DNA from: Crotophaga sulcirostris | Lineage: Eukaryota; Chordata; Aves; Cuculiformes; Crotophagidae | DNA: 64,000 bases | Direction of reading: 5' to 3' | Assembly (NCBI GenBank): GCA_013397455.1 | Contig: VYZB01000270.1 | Span: 234,256 to 298,255 of the forward strand | In this document: in pieces, positions 12,080-21,077 of the stretch | Layout of the letters: every line of letters begins with the position of its first letter | Numbering within the stretch: position 1 is the first letter of the stretch | Program-made: the position numbers and the translations under genes | The notes under the pieces: generated by a model | Database searches by the model: none | Seen by the model: only the letters and a program-made list of their open reading frames with translations | What the model was told of the DNA's origin: nothing

Positions 12080-14929
12080 TGACAGGAGACAGTATTGATC
12101 AGAAATAAGATTAAACTTTATAATTGCAACTGCTGCAATAGAAAGTTTCTCAATCCACCCATGGAGTCACTTGCGAAAGAGCTAACTAATCAACTGTCCT
12201 AGAACAGCATGGATAAACCATTCCCTGAGAGCTTGGAGAGTCCAGAGATGTACTTAAAAAGCAAAGCCCTTCAGAGGAGAGGCCTGAAACACAGAACACT
12301 GCCAGGTCCAGCTGCAGCAGTGCAGTTACACTTCTTCTGTTCAAGTAAAAAGACAACAGCAGAACTCGCACAGGAATTTGGACAGGGAGAACTTGAAGAT
12401 CAAGGAAGAGATAACAGGCTAAGAGAGAAGTGATGAAAGCAAACGTGGAAACTTCCTTCAGTAGAATAGGAGTTGAGGTAGTTTCACACAGGGAAGCCAA
12501 TACCAAGGAAAGCAATAGGCAGTCACACATGAACTGGGGGGAAGAAAGCTTCACAAGGCCAAGGAGGGCATCATCATTAGAGCAAAGGCAAGTGGACAGT
12601 TCTAATTGAAAAGAGACAAGAGTTACATTTGCTCAGTTAAAGCCAAGAGAATTGGTCCACCAGGAGACGCTCAGCACCACCGCAGAAGAGGTAGCTGCAA
12701 ACAAAGTTCACCTCTTCAGTCTGTCCAGAGGCAGCTGGGATGAATTCCACCAGTTCAAACTATCTGGAACTTCAGCAGCAATGATGAGCTTTTACAACAG
12801 CACTCCAGCCCTGCAGTTAATCAGGATCATCAGAAAAACTGTTACATTAGAAAACACACAAATACTACTGTTACACATCCTTTTAGCAATACAACATCTT
12901 CAGATACAAAGTAGAAAACAGTTCCAATTCCACTACCCCCGTTTTCTTTAAGTGCGTATTTCCTGTTCCATCAGTCTATATAAACACTTTAATGAGAGAA
13001 GTCAGAGCGCAGCAGCAACAGATCAACTATTGCAGAGGTAGATGTAATTTAGCAGTAGAAGACTATCCCTTCACACAGCAGAACAATAAAGCCTTTAAAA
13101 AAAAACTCTTCACATAGTTATCACTTTACTGCTCAAGCAAAGTGAGGTACACAAATTGCTTCACACTGACCAGTGCAAACCAGCATTTCTTTAGAAGGCA
13201 CACCGATTTGGCACGCTGCTTTGGCCAAATGGTTTAAAGATAACAGCATAGGTCAAAAAAATACATCGTTTACACAAGCAAATTCCACCTCAAAGGACTT
13301 CTAAGCACCACCTCTTCTCTCCCCCACTTCTAACACAGAAGGGAGCATTTTTCCAAGAATGCTACAAAGGGTTTTATTTCAGTAAGAACTCTCAAGCGTG
13401 AAAGGAGTCAAAATATTGCTCATTTTCTTTTCAAGCTGCAACCTAAAAATATTACTACCACACGGACTTTCAGCCTACTGACGTTAATAGCCTGGCAACT
13501 CACAGCTCAGATTGGCGATAACCTCACATTCCCTGTTTGATATTTCCTCTAGCCGTCTGCAAACGTTAGAAGGTAACCCCCATATCAAATGTACTGTTGC
13601 ATAGAGGGAAAAATGAAACGCACCAGAGCCACCAAGTAATTTGCTAATCACAAGCCATCCATGTGATTTATGTCTCAATCAGTCTCCACACACCATGTCC
13701 GATATATCAAAAAGGTTTTCATCTTGACACTCAAGCACTTTTCTCGAGTGTGACTTCACATTAGTTACTCCAGGAGTCAAGTTGCTAAGTATGGCGCAGA
13801 AAAAAAAGACTTAATAATAGAATTGCCTGGGAAACAGGAAGTTTATTTAATTTTCCTAAAAATGACACAGTGCAGAAGTTTCCTAGTCAGCTCTCCAAGG
13901 ACTGTTCTCCCATGTTTAACTGGTATGTAAGAGTTTTGAACTCTGCATCCTTGTTCTTAATGGGTGCTTTCTACACTGCTGGAGGGGATGCGTAGCAAAC
14001 TCTGTTCATCTAACCAGCCACTTCCTGCAGGAAGAGAAGGCGAGGAAGAGAAGGGCTGAGAACAATACTGACAGACAAGGGCTTCAGCAGAAGGACAGGA
14101 TTGTTAAGCAGCTTCCAGAAAGCGCTTCCCGCCGACAGAGCAGTTCCAGTCCCTGCAGAACAGCTCCTCTCTGCCGCTCCCGCAGCGTGGCAAGCAAGGA
14201 AACTCTCTGCTGGGAAGTAAAAACACGCTTTGTTTCATGGTGCATCCTCTTAGCCTGGAGAACTCTATTGTGGGTTGAATAACATGCCCAGGGAAAAAAA
14301 GGGAATGCAAATGGAGATAGGCATGCAGGTGTAAGCACAGAACATTCTGGTGGATGAGAGATTCTTTCCAGAGGCAAGCATTCGGCACTCGCCGGTGACA
14401 GCAGGTCAGCATTCCACAGGGCATGCACAGGTGATTTATACAGCACAATCAGATCTCATTACCTAAACGCACACTGCAGAAAATCACCATGGCACTAACA
14501 CTGTTTCTAAAAACAGCTCAACTAAGCAACTCAAAGGATCCTCACACTGCCAAAGGGTTCCCATATTTTACAGGAGCAAGGCAAACCAAAAAGGAAATGT
14601 TAGAAGTTAAAAGATTCAAAGTTAGAAAGGAAGTAGCAACTCTGGAAAGGATGGATGCAGGCAACTAAAGCCCCCCAAACAAATGGGGTCACTGCTTCCA
14701 GAACAGGGAGAGAACAGGAACTGTGGCTTGGATTAGATATCTTTTCAATGACTCAGAAGTTATTCTTAAACTCTTCTTCTTTCTGCAGAGCATCCCTCTG
14801 AGACACTGAGCATTTTTATGGCCTCACATATAAAATACAAGAGACCAGGCAGGGACAAGCCCATTTCTCCTAGCCATACAGATGTAAATTACACTAATTA
14901 CAGTTGAATAGAGCAAGTAAACTTGGACT

Positions 14930-14974
14930 GGATGATCTTACCAGGTCTTTTCCATCCTTAATGATTCTTTGATG
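14930..14974 (+). mobile_element. CR1 LINE 3' tail fragment
   Basis: The block CTTGGACTGGATGATCTTA, followed by a TCTTTTCCATCCTTAATGAT stretch and an ATTCTTTG tail, is the diverged terminal part of a plus-oriented CR1 3' UTR. Confidence 0.75.
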
Positions 14975-16298
14975 TTGCAACTGGAAGCCCAGAATGTTCA
15001 TTGTACAGCATTGTACAAAAAGGTGTGACCACAAAAGGACCCAGCTCCCAGCACTGAAGCAGAAAGTCAGCAAACTAAAAATTCAGCAGCCTTCCTACAT
15101 TTTAAGATAATTCAAACCCCTTAAAGTGAGTTTGGCATGTATAAACTATCTCAGGCAACAAACCTGAGTAGCAACACAGTGCCAACGGCCCGATGTGAAG
15201 CAAGGCAGTAATGCAATGAAATCTGCACAACCTGACTGCACCTACTCCTTTTCCAAAAACCTTTTACAGAGGCAGGTAAGAATGCAAGCTTCCCAGTCCT
15301 GGGACCTGGAGTATGAGGGGTTTTCTTTTATGCTTCTTCCTGGGCAAGGGATAAATTTCCAACTTTAAGTTTCCGCAGTTAGTACTGTACATGGTGTAAG
15401 TAAAAAGTTTAGCATTGAAGTCAGCAGGGCAGTTTTCAGGCAAGCACCCAGCAGCTTTTAAACACTCCTGGTGCAGAGCAGTGGGTTCTCCCACCACACA
15501 AACCCAGCCGTGCAGCAGGAAGGAACCAGGATGTGAGTACTGGCCATGCCACTGTCACCAAAAACTTAAAGCAAATATAATCAAGCCATACAATACCATA
15601 AGCAGGCAGTGGCTGCCACTGCTGACCTCGACTTTGCTCCATTAAAGCCTCTCCAGACCCCAGGTGCTGCTCCCAGGCTGGGGCAGGCAGAGCAGCACTG
15701 CAGGGCGAGGCAGGCGGCCAGGCACTCCCTTGACACCAAAAATGTCGGCAAATAAACTCTCTAAGACTCATCTTGGAGTTTTAGAAAGCAGCATCCTTTA
15801 TTTCAGCGCTGGGCACATGAGGGAATGATTCCTATCAGTCACGTGTAACGAGACAAGAGCTGGGGAGGAATACATATCCAACTTACATGCACGTGTATAA
15901 GTTCTTCCATCAACCTCATGCATATTCTACTACTTTCCAAGAACTAATTTTAATTTTATTGTGAACTTCACAACAGCCAAATCTCTGCTCACTGGAGCTT
16001 TGAAGCCAGCTCTTTGTCTGATGTTGTATTCTTAGATCAGGAAAGAATTGTCTGCGAACAGCACTTTTTACAAAAACAGACAAAAATCAGAAGAACAGCC
16101 TGTGTGTGTCTAACTTTCAAAAATACTGCCCCTTAGACATCGCTTAACCACTCTCTGCAACAACAGCCGCTTCTTGTATCACACTCACCCCTCAGCTGGA
16201 AGCCCGGGCCGGCCCTGCCGGCTCCCACCGAACCCTGGCCCTGCCGACCCCATCGCCGCCCCCGGGTCCTGGCCCCACCGCCCCCCGGCGCCGCTCAC

Positions 16299-16583
16299 CA
16301 GCAGGTCCAGCTCGGTGCGGTGCAGCCCGAGGCGGCCCAGGCCCTCGGCCAGGTCGTGGATGCAGAGCGCGCCGTCGCGGTTCACATCGAGCTTCTGGAA
16401 GAGCGCGCGGAGCCGCCGGTCCTGCTCGGAGGCCTCGCACAGAGCCCGCCCGCAGGGACTCCCGCCGCCGCCGCCGCCGCCGCCCTCCGGTGCCGATCCC
16501 GCGCCGGCAGCCCGCGGGGAGCCGCAGGGGCAGAGCACGCCACTCGCCACGGGCGAGGCCAGCGACCACCGCGCGCCCGGCAT
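16299..16583 (-). CDS. SLC25A25: SLC25A25 first coding exon A (EF-hand containing)
   Basis: This exon encodes the N-terminal 95 residues of the upstream-promoter isoform. Residues 58-90 (RALFQKLDVNRDGALCIHDL and on to GLHRT) closely resemble the human isoform exon that carries an extra EF-hand. The loop at residues 66-77 runs D-V-N-R-D-G-A-L-C-I-H-D, with Asp at position 12 where Glu is usual. A run of eight glycines (34-41) comes from a (CCG)n tract. The ATG at 16583 has A at -3 and gives a length close to human (about 87 aa); the frame stays open upstream, so a longer N-terminus cannot be excluded. The exon ends in phase 0 at CTGCTG before the donor GTGAGC (16298-16293). The next exon is off the window. 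Confidence 0.88.
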
Positions 16584-16660
16584 CGTCCCGGCACCGGCAA
16601 ATGGCGCCGCTTCCGCCGCGAGGAGCCGACACGGAGCGCTTCCGCCTTCGCGCCGCGCGC

Positions 16661-16846
16661 CCGGCGATAACACCCCGCCCACCCGCGCCAGCCAATGGCA
16701 GCGTCTCGCCCTCCCGCGCCAGACAGTTGGAGCGCCGCGCCCGCTGGCGTCGACCAATGGAAGCGCCCCGCTTTCCCGCGCTGGCCAATAGCAGCGCCCC
16801 GCCCGCCAGCGCCGGCCAACACCCCCCCGCCTGCCTCCGCGCGCGT
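16661..16846 (+). repeat. 31-bp tandem array carrying CCAAT boxes (6 units)
   Basis: Six consecutive 31-bp units start at 16661, 16692, 16723, 16754, 16785 and 16816. Units 2, 4 and 5 begin with exact CCAAT followed three bases later by AGCG. Unit 3 has ACAGT but keeps AGCG in register, unit 6 begins CCAAC, and unit 1 is the most diverged but shares its last ten bases (CCCGCGCCAG) with unit 2. The array lies 78-263 bp upstream of the SLC25A25 exon A start. CCAAT is the NF-Y binding core. The period was counted by hand. Confidence 0.75.
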
Positions 16847-16891
16847 AACGTCAGAGCAACACCCTTCCCCTCCACTAATAGGAAGGAGATA

Positions 16892-16905
16892 CCGCCAGGG
16901 GGCGG
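16892..16905 (+). promoter_or_regulatory. CTCF-like core overlapping a GC box
   Basis: CCGCCAGGGGGCGG matches the CTCF core CCASYAGRGGGCRS at 13 of 14 positions (G for A at position 3). It overlaps the Sp-family GC box GGGGGCGGGGC at 16898-16908. It lies between the two divergent genes, where an insulator or loop anchor would be plausible. Confidence 0.45.
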
Positions 16906-17344
16906 GGCAAGGGCTTGGACCAACCTTCCATTAGTTAAAGCCGCCGGGAGAGGCGGGGATAACGCGACAACCTCTCCAATCAGAGCGGAAAGAGGGCGTC
17001 AGTTTGAGCTTGACGGTATCGTCCAGCGCAGGGAGCGCTCTGTGTTGATGGACGGGAAAAGCACCCAATGGAGCGGGGAGCGGGGGACATTCAGGGGCAC
17101 GCCCAGCACTCACGCAGGCCCAGTGGCTGAGACGGGCGGCGGGGCGGGACCATCCTGTGTGCCGCCCGATGGGCAGTGCGGCTGGCCAGTGAGAGCGCGG
17201 CGCTGCGGGTGGGGGGCGGGATCCAGTTTGACGGGCAAGTGATCTGCCCAATAGGACGAGGCAAGAGAAGGGGGCTGATTCTGGAAGCCATTACGCCAGT
17301 GTCGCGGGGCGGAGGCCGTAGAGCGGGGTTTGCCGGCGGCCGCC

Positions 17345-17361
17345 GTACGCAATTTGCGTAC
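17345..17361. promoter_or_regulatory. 17-bp perfect palindrome near NAIF1 start
   Basis: GTACGCAA-T-TTGCGTAC is a perfect inverted repeat with 8-bp arms and a single-base centre, 170 bp upstream of the NAIF1 ATG. It contains three CpGs in a region where CpG is maintained. It could be a dimer-binding site; I do not recognise the factor. Confidence 0.5.
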
Positions 17362-17430
17362 CGTCGGTGGTGCCAAGGTGGGACGGGCACCTGAGGAGCC
17401 TCGAGGCCCTCTCCTGACCCCGGCCCCGGG

Positions 17431-17492
17431 GTGAGCGGGCCGGGGGTGGGGGGGGCCCTGCCCAGCCTCCCGCAGCCCCCCTTGCCCCACAG
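17431..17492 (+). other. NAIF1: Possible 62-nt 5' UTR mini-intron of NAIF1
   Basis: The sequence begins GTGAGC after CCCCGGG, is G-rich in its 5' half and C-rich in its 3' half, and ends TTGCCCCACAG. It stops 39 nt before the NAIF1 ATG. This is the usual look of a very short GC-rich vertebrate intron. It is untested, and the 5' UTR could equally be unspliced. Confidence 0.35.
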
Positions 17493-17531
17493 GTGCCCCC
17501 CAGAGCCCTGTCCTCGCTGCCCCCCTTGACA

Positions 17532-18036
17532 ATGGCGTCGCCCCCGGCTCCCCCGGCCAAGAAGCGTAAGATGAACTTCTCGGAGCGCGAGGTGGAGATC
17601 ATCGTGGAGGAGCTGGAGCGGGGCAAGCACCTCCTCATCAACCATTTCAACGCAGGCGTGCCACTGGCTGCCAAGGCCGCCGCCTGGCACGACATCCTGT
17701 GCCGCGTCAACGCCGTCGCCACATGCCACCGCGAGCTGCCCGAGGTCAAGAAGAAGTGGTCTGACCTCAAGACCGAGGTGCGGCGCAAAGTGGCCCAAGT
17801 CCGAGCTGCCATGGAAGGGGGAGGCGAGAGCCAGAGCGGCAATGGCAACGGGACAGAGAGCGAAGACCCGACGGGCGCGGCCTCCGCCCCAGTTATCCTG
17901 ACGCCCATGCAGCAGCGCATCTGCAACCTGCTGGGAGAAGCCACCATCATCAGTTTGCCGAGTGGGGACTGCAGCGCGGGTGACGGTACTGAGATACCCA
18001 TCACCGCCTCAGCCACCACGGTCACCCTGACCCAGA
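17532..18036 (+). CDS. NAIF1: NAIF1 coding exon 1
   Basis: Encodes residues 1-168 plus the first base of codon 169. The ATG at 17532 gives [16 protein letters not shown], matching the family N-terminus apart from a few extra Pro/Ala residues. The donor is A|GTGAGT; phase 1 leaves a single A that completes an Ile codon with TT of exon 2. Confidence 0.95.
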
Positions 18037-19239
18037 GTGAGTGCTGCGCCTGCTGCAGAGGCTCTCTGCTCAGTTTGGAAGGTGGTACAGCGAGGGGGTC
18101 AAACTCACGGCTCCCACCACTCTCCTGCTCCTGCAGTGTGACAGTGTCACACACGCTGCACACGTGCCCAGCGCTGGCAGGAGCGTGGGGACAAGGAGCT
18201 CGGTGCTGCCACCGAGTAGAAACAAGGTGCCGGGCTGGATAAAACAAGGTGGAGGGCCAGATTCAGCCCATGGACCGTGACTTTGACACTTCTGTTGTGT
18301 GGGGAGCCCAGGCACCCGCCCATGATGAGGCCCTGAGCCCCATGCGGGGAAGGCCTCAGCAAAAAGCAAAGCCCCACATCTCTCTAATGAAAATGCCATT
18401 CCCAACATGTCTTCGTGCTGTAGGGGAGTGGCTACAAGAGATGCGTGTACTGAGGGTCAGCTTGATGATCTTAAAGGTCTTTTCCAACCTAAATTATTCT
18501 ATGATAGCTGGGCTCAGCCTTAAGAATGAGGGAAGCCGGTGTCCTTTGCATTGTGCAGACCATTCAGTCCCCCTCTCTGGAAACAAAAGCAGGGGGAGAA
18601 GAGAAGCTCAAATGAGGGTGGAGTAGACTTAAATAGGTCGTTTTGTGCATTGCTGTTCATTGTATGTTATCTCACTGCACAGGCAGTATTCCTGTGATAT
18701 TCATTGAATAGTCCTGTAGATAAAAATCCCTGTATCGCAGCTACTTCTTACCCCCTTTCTGTCCTTTGTTCTCAGTTCCTGCAGAGACAACCTACCACAG
18801 TCTGGAGGATGGAGTTGTGGAGTACTGCACCACAGAAGCCCCCACCACCGTCACTCCCGAAGCGCCCTTGGAGATGATGGCGCATCAGCACGAAGTGTCT
18901 GCAAAACCCCAGGAGCTGAAAAGCCGAATTGCCCTGAACTCAGCCAAGCTCTTGCAGGAGCAGCGAGTGACCAACTTGCACGTGAAGGAGATTGCCCAGC
19001 ACCTGGAGCAGCAGAATGACTTGCTTCAGATGATCCGTCGCTCTCAGGAGGTGCAGGCCTGTGCCCAGGAGCGACAGGCACAAGCCATGGAAGGAACACA
19101 GGCGGCACTGAGTGCCCTCATTCAGGTCCTCCGCCCCATGATTAAGGACTTCCGTCGATTTTTGCAGAGCAATACACCCAGTCCGTCGGTCGCTGCTGAC
19201 ACCAGCCAGACAGGGCAGCAAGATGGCATGATCCAGTGA
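17532..19239 (+). CDS. NAIF1: NAIF1, nuclear apoptosis-inducing factor 1 (two coding exons)
   Basis: Joining 17532-18036 to 18776-19239 gives 969 nt, or 322 aa (human about 327). Residues 14-92 are the Myb/SANT-like DNA-binding domain ([14 protein letters not shown] onwards, with W52 and W76), preceded by a basic nuclear signal PAKKRK (8-13). A low-complexity linker (about 95-120) leads to the conserved [20 protein letters not shown] block. Exon 2 supplies a long helical, Gln-rich segment (about 214-302) with [17 protein letters not shown], likely a coiled coil for self-association. NAIF1 is known as a nuclear protein that induces apoptosis when overexpressed and that derives from the Myb-like gene of a Harbinger transposon, partnering HARBI1. 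It shares its promoter region with SLC25A25. Confidence 0.96.
18091..18294 (+). mobile_element. hAT-like non-autonomous DNA transposon (MITE) relic
   Basis: The left end (GGGGGTCAAACTCACGGCT, from 18094) and the reverse complement of the right end (GTGTCAAAGTCACGGTCC) share GTCAAASTCACGG as an inverted terminal repeat with one mismatch. The interior next to the right end (GGGCCAGATTCAGCCCATGG) resembles the GGGCCGGATTCGGCCCGCGG motif found at Charlie/hAT ends. The putative 8-bp flanks (TGGTACAG and TTGTGTGG) match at only half their positions, so the target-site duplication is not convincing. Confidence 0.55.
18450..18505 (+). mobile_element. CR1 LINE 3' tail fragment
   Basis: AGCTTGATGATCTTAAAGGT, then a TCTTTTCCAACCTAAAT stretch and an ATTCTATGAT tail, is a close match to the CR1 3' terminus, inserted in plus orientation in the NAIF1 intron. 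Confidence 0.85.
18776..19239 (+). CDS. NAIF1: NAIF1 coding exon 2
   Basis: Encodes residues 169-322, ending GQQDGMIQ and TGA. The acceptor is TTGTTCTCAG|TT. The resulting LTQ-I-PAETTYH junction agrees with the human LTQIPTETTYH. Confidence 0.95.
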
Positions 19240-19344
19240 AAAAAACACTGGTGGGACGTCTTTCATGGGAAAAAACGTGCCTGTGCTGCTGGTGGACCCA
19301 GGGAGCAAGGGGTGCTAGCGCTTGTCAATGTGAAATGGCTCTGA

Positions 19345-19350
19345 ATTAAA
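19345..19350 (+). terminator. NAIF1: Proximal poly(A) signal of NAIF1 (ATTAAA)
   Basis: ATTAAA occurs 106 nt after the NAIF1 stop codon, followed within 30 nt by a GTGG-rich stretch. It would give a short 3' UTR. A distal AATAAA at 21072-21077 is an alternative. Confidence 0.45.
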
Positions 19351-21071
19351 GACTTGTGGAGCCTATACAGCTTGCTTTCTCTGCTAATCTTATGCTAATC
19401 TGCCTTTTCAAACTCATCATTAGCAGGATGTGTGATAAATCAGGAGCTTAACATTGGTTGCTTTAGTTCCTCCAACAATATATTTAAAAAAAAAAAAAGG
19501 ACTGTTATATTTTTATTTCTGTTTGGAAAAAAAAACTCTCTGAAGTCTGACAGCTCTCTCCTTCTCTCTCTCAAGATGAATAGCCTTTAACTGACTTTGG
19601 ACGTGGAGGGTCTTGCTGCAATCTCACAGTGCTGCAGCTGCCCAGGTACAGCTATTGGAAACTGTAGTGCTCGTTAGTGAATGCATTTACTGGAAATGTG
19701 GTACCAGCTGTGGTACAACCTTCTGTCCGCACCAAGAGTTCTGGATTCTGCTCTGGGAGTGTGACATCCAGCCCATGCTGACCAGCACCACGTCTACATG
19801 CATTTTAAATCCCACCCACTTCCTCGGAGAGTACAAATGGGATTAAATTGTGCATTCACCTCATGTTCTGTCTGCATGAGGTCATGAAGTTTCACTATAA
19901 ATTGGCAGATGTGATGAAAATTTCATGTCTTGGTTACCAGATCCTGCCCTGGGATACGTATTGGAAGCAAGGTGTTCCCTTTCTCAGCATAGTAACTACA
20001 CAAAGGCCTGGCTGAGTTTCATTCAGGTGGGGGTAACAGGTAAAATTCCAGCTGTCTCTTATCTACATTTGTGAGCTCCGTAACACCTTGATCCATCAAA
20101 GTGGACCTGGGCTGCAGAGCTTCAGCCACACAGTAATTCCCAATGTTTAGGAGTTTGTAGTTGAGTGAATTTTGGAGCATTATTCAGTTCTGTTGATGGC
20201 AGGATGTTCCTTCCGTACTTGGGAGCTGGAAGCAACTACAGCCATTCCTTGTTAGTCTGTTAGCTGGCTCCGAGTGGCATCTGAGCAACCGCTCTGAGGT
20301 TCACCTCGCTGTTTTCTTACTGTTATACAGGGTAAAACAACATTTGCAGCCCATTTTCTTTGAGGTGTTCAGGCTGTGGGGCTTGTACCTCAGTGAGAAA
20401 GCTTCATTTCATAGGATGGGGAATGTGATTCTCACAGACTTGCGGTAACTTCATAAACTTTTAGATTAAACTCTCCACTTGTACATGCATGAAGAGAAAG
20501 AAGGAAGCATAACTCTTCTTCTCCCCGTACCTTGCGAAGTGTGTCTCATTTAACGGGCTTGTTGCTTGCCAGAGATTACTTTTGAAATGAAACTTGTTCA
20601 GAGCTTGTATTTGCTTGCGGTTAAGTTTCCTTTAGGGCTGAGACATGGTGAGTAATGACTGATGAGGGAGTGAATTTGCACAATCAAATTAAACCTTTAC
20701 AGCCTTTTAGGGGGGGATGCTCGTGGGGGATCCCTCGATAGAGCGGTAGGTGAAGAGGCTACCACTGCCTGTCTCTGGCCTTTACTCATCTCCTCTTATC
20801 TGCAAGTCCGACGGGGGAGAAAAGGACAGCATGGAGAGAGGGTTTTGGCCCCTGGAGGACTCCGGACCCTTTGGCACTGACATCTGTGTGCTGAGTCTTC
20901 CCACTTTGTCCAGCATCTCACCACGTGAGTAACACTCACCTGATTCCTCCTCAGACTTCATGGAATCAAATCAATTGCTCAATCGAAATTTATTTTTAAA
21001 GTGAAAATGATGTCATATATGTTGGTTTACCTCATTTGTGTAATGATCTCTCCTTTACAAATATTAATTTT

Positions 21072-21077
21072 AATAAA
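21072..21077 (+). terminator. NAIF1: Possible distal poly(A) signal of NAIF1 (AATAAA)
   Basis: AATAAA in an AT-rich patch (TTTTAATAAAAATATG) about 1.8 kb after the NAIF1 stop, followed by a T/G-rich run (GTTTTTGG). It could end a long 3' UTR isoform; position is the only support. Confidence 0.3.

Larger units (their letters stand above)
5831..16298 (-). other. SLC25A25: SLC25A25 intron 1 between exons A and B
   Basis: About 10.5 kb of non-coding intron in the exon A transcript. I saw a CR1 tail at 14930-14974 and a palindromic CRE at 12072-12079, and no convincing exon or RNA gene. The longest open frame (plus strand, 6058-6615, 185 codons) begins at GTG, matches nothing I know, and is treated as chance. 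Confidence 0.6.
1..16583 (-). other. SLC25A25: SLC25A25 locus, 5' part (two first exons and intron 1)
   Basis: The minus strand from 16583 to the left edge holds the 5' part of SLC25A25. The product (SCaMC-2) is a mitochondrial inner-membrane ATP-Mg/phosphate carrier whose N-terminal EF-hand half senses calcium. Only two alternative first coding exons are visible. I searched by eye for the shared exon 2 (encoding KIVQAGDKDLDG and following) and for the short first exon of the canonical human isoform and found neither, so the rest of the gene should lie to the left of the window. Divergent orientation to NAIF1 and neighbouring FAM102A match human 9q34.11. Confidence 0.85.
16584..17531. promoter_or_regulatory. 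CpG-island bidirectional promoter, SLC25A25 / NAIF1
   Basis: The start codons of the divergent genes are 949 bp apart and the whole interval is GC- and CpG-rich; the island runs from about 16190 to 17960 and includes both first exons. It holds six exact CCAAT boxes on the plus strand (16692, 16754, 16785, 16976, 17065, 17248), GC boxes including GGGGGCGGGGC at 16898-16908, a CRE-like TAACGTCA at 16846-16853, a CTCF-like core, and a 17-bp palindrome. No TATA box was seen. A shared TATA-less promoter for both genes is the simplest reading. Confidence 0.8.
18037..18775 (+). other. NAIF1: NAIF1 intron
   Basis: A 739-nt intron with GTGAGT donor and TTCTCAG acceptor. About a third is made of two transposon relics: a hAT-like MITE beginning about 55 bp after the donor, and a CR1 tail. 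Confidence 0.9.

Noticed and set aside
16185..17251. Several overlapping long open frames on both strands around the SLC25A25/NAIF1 promoter (up to 250 codons)
   Set aside because: CpG-island sequence has few stop codons. Only the MPGARW segment with a splice donor and EF-hand similarity, and NAIF1 exon 1, are supported.
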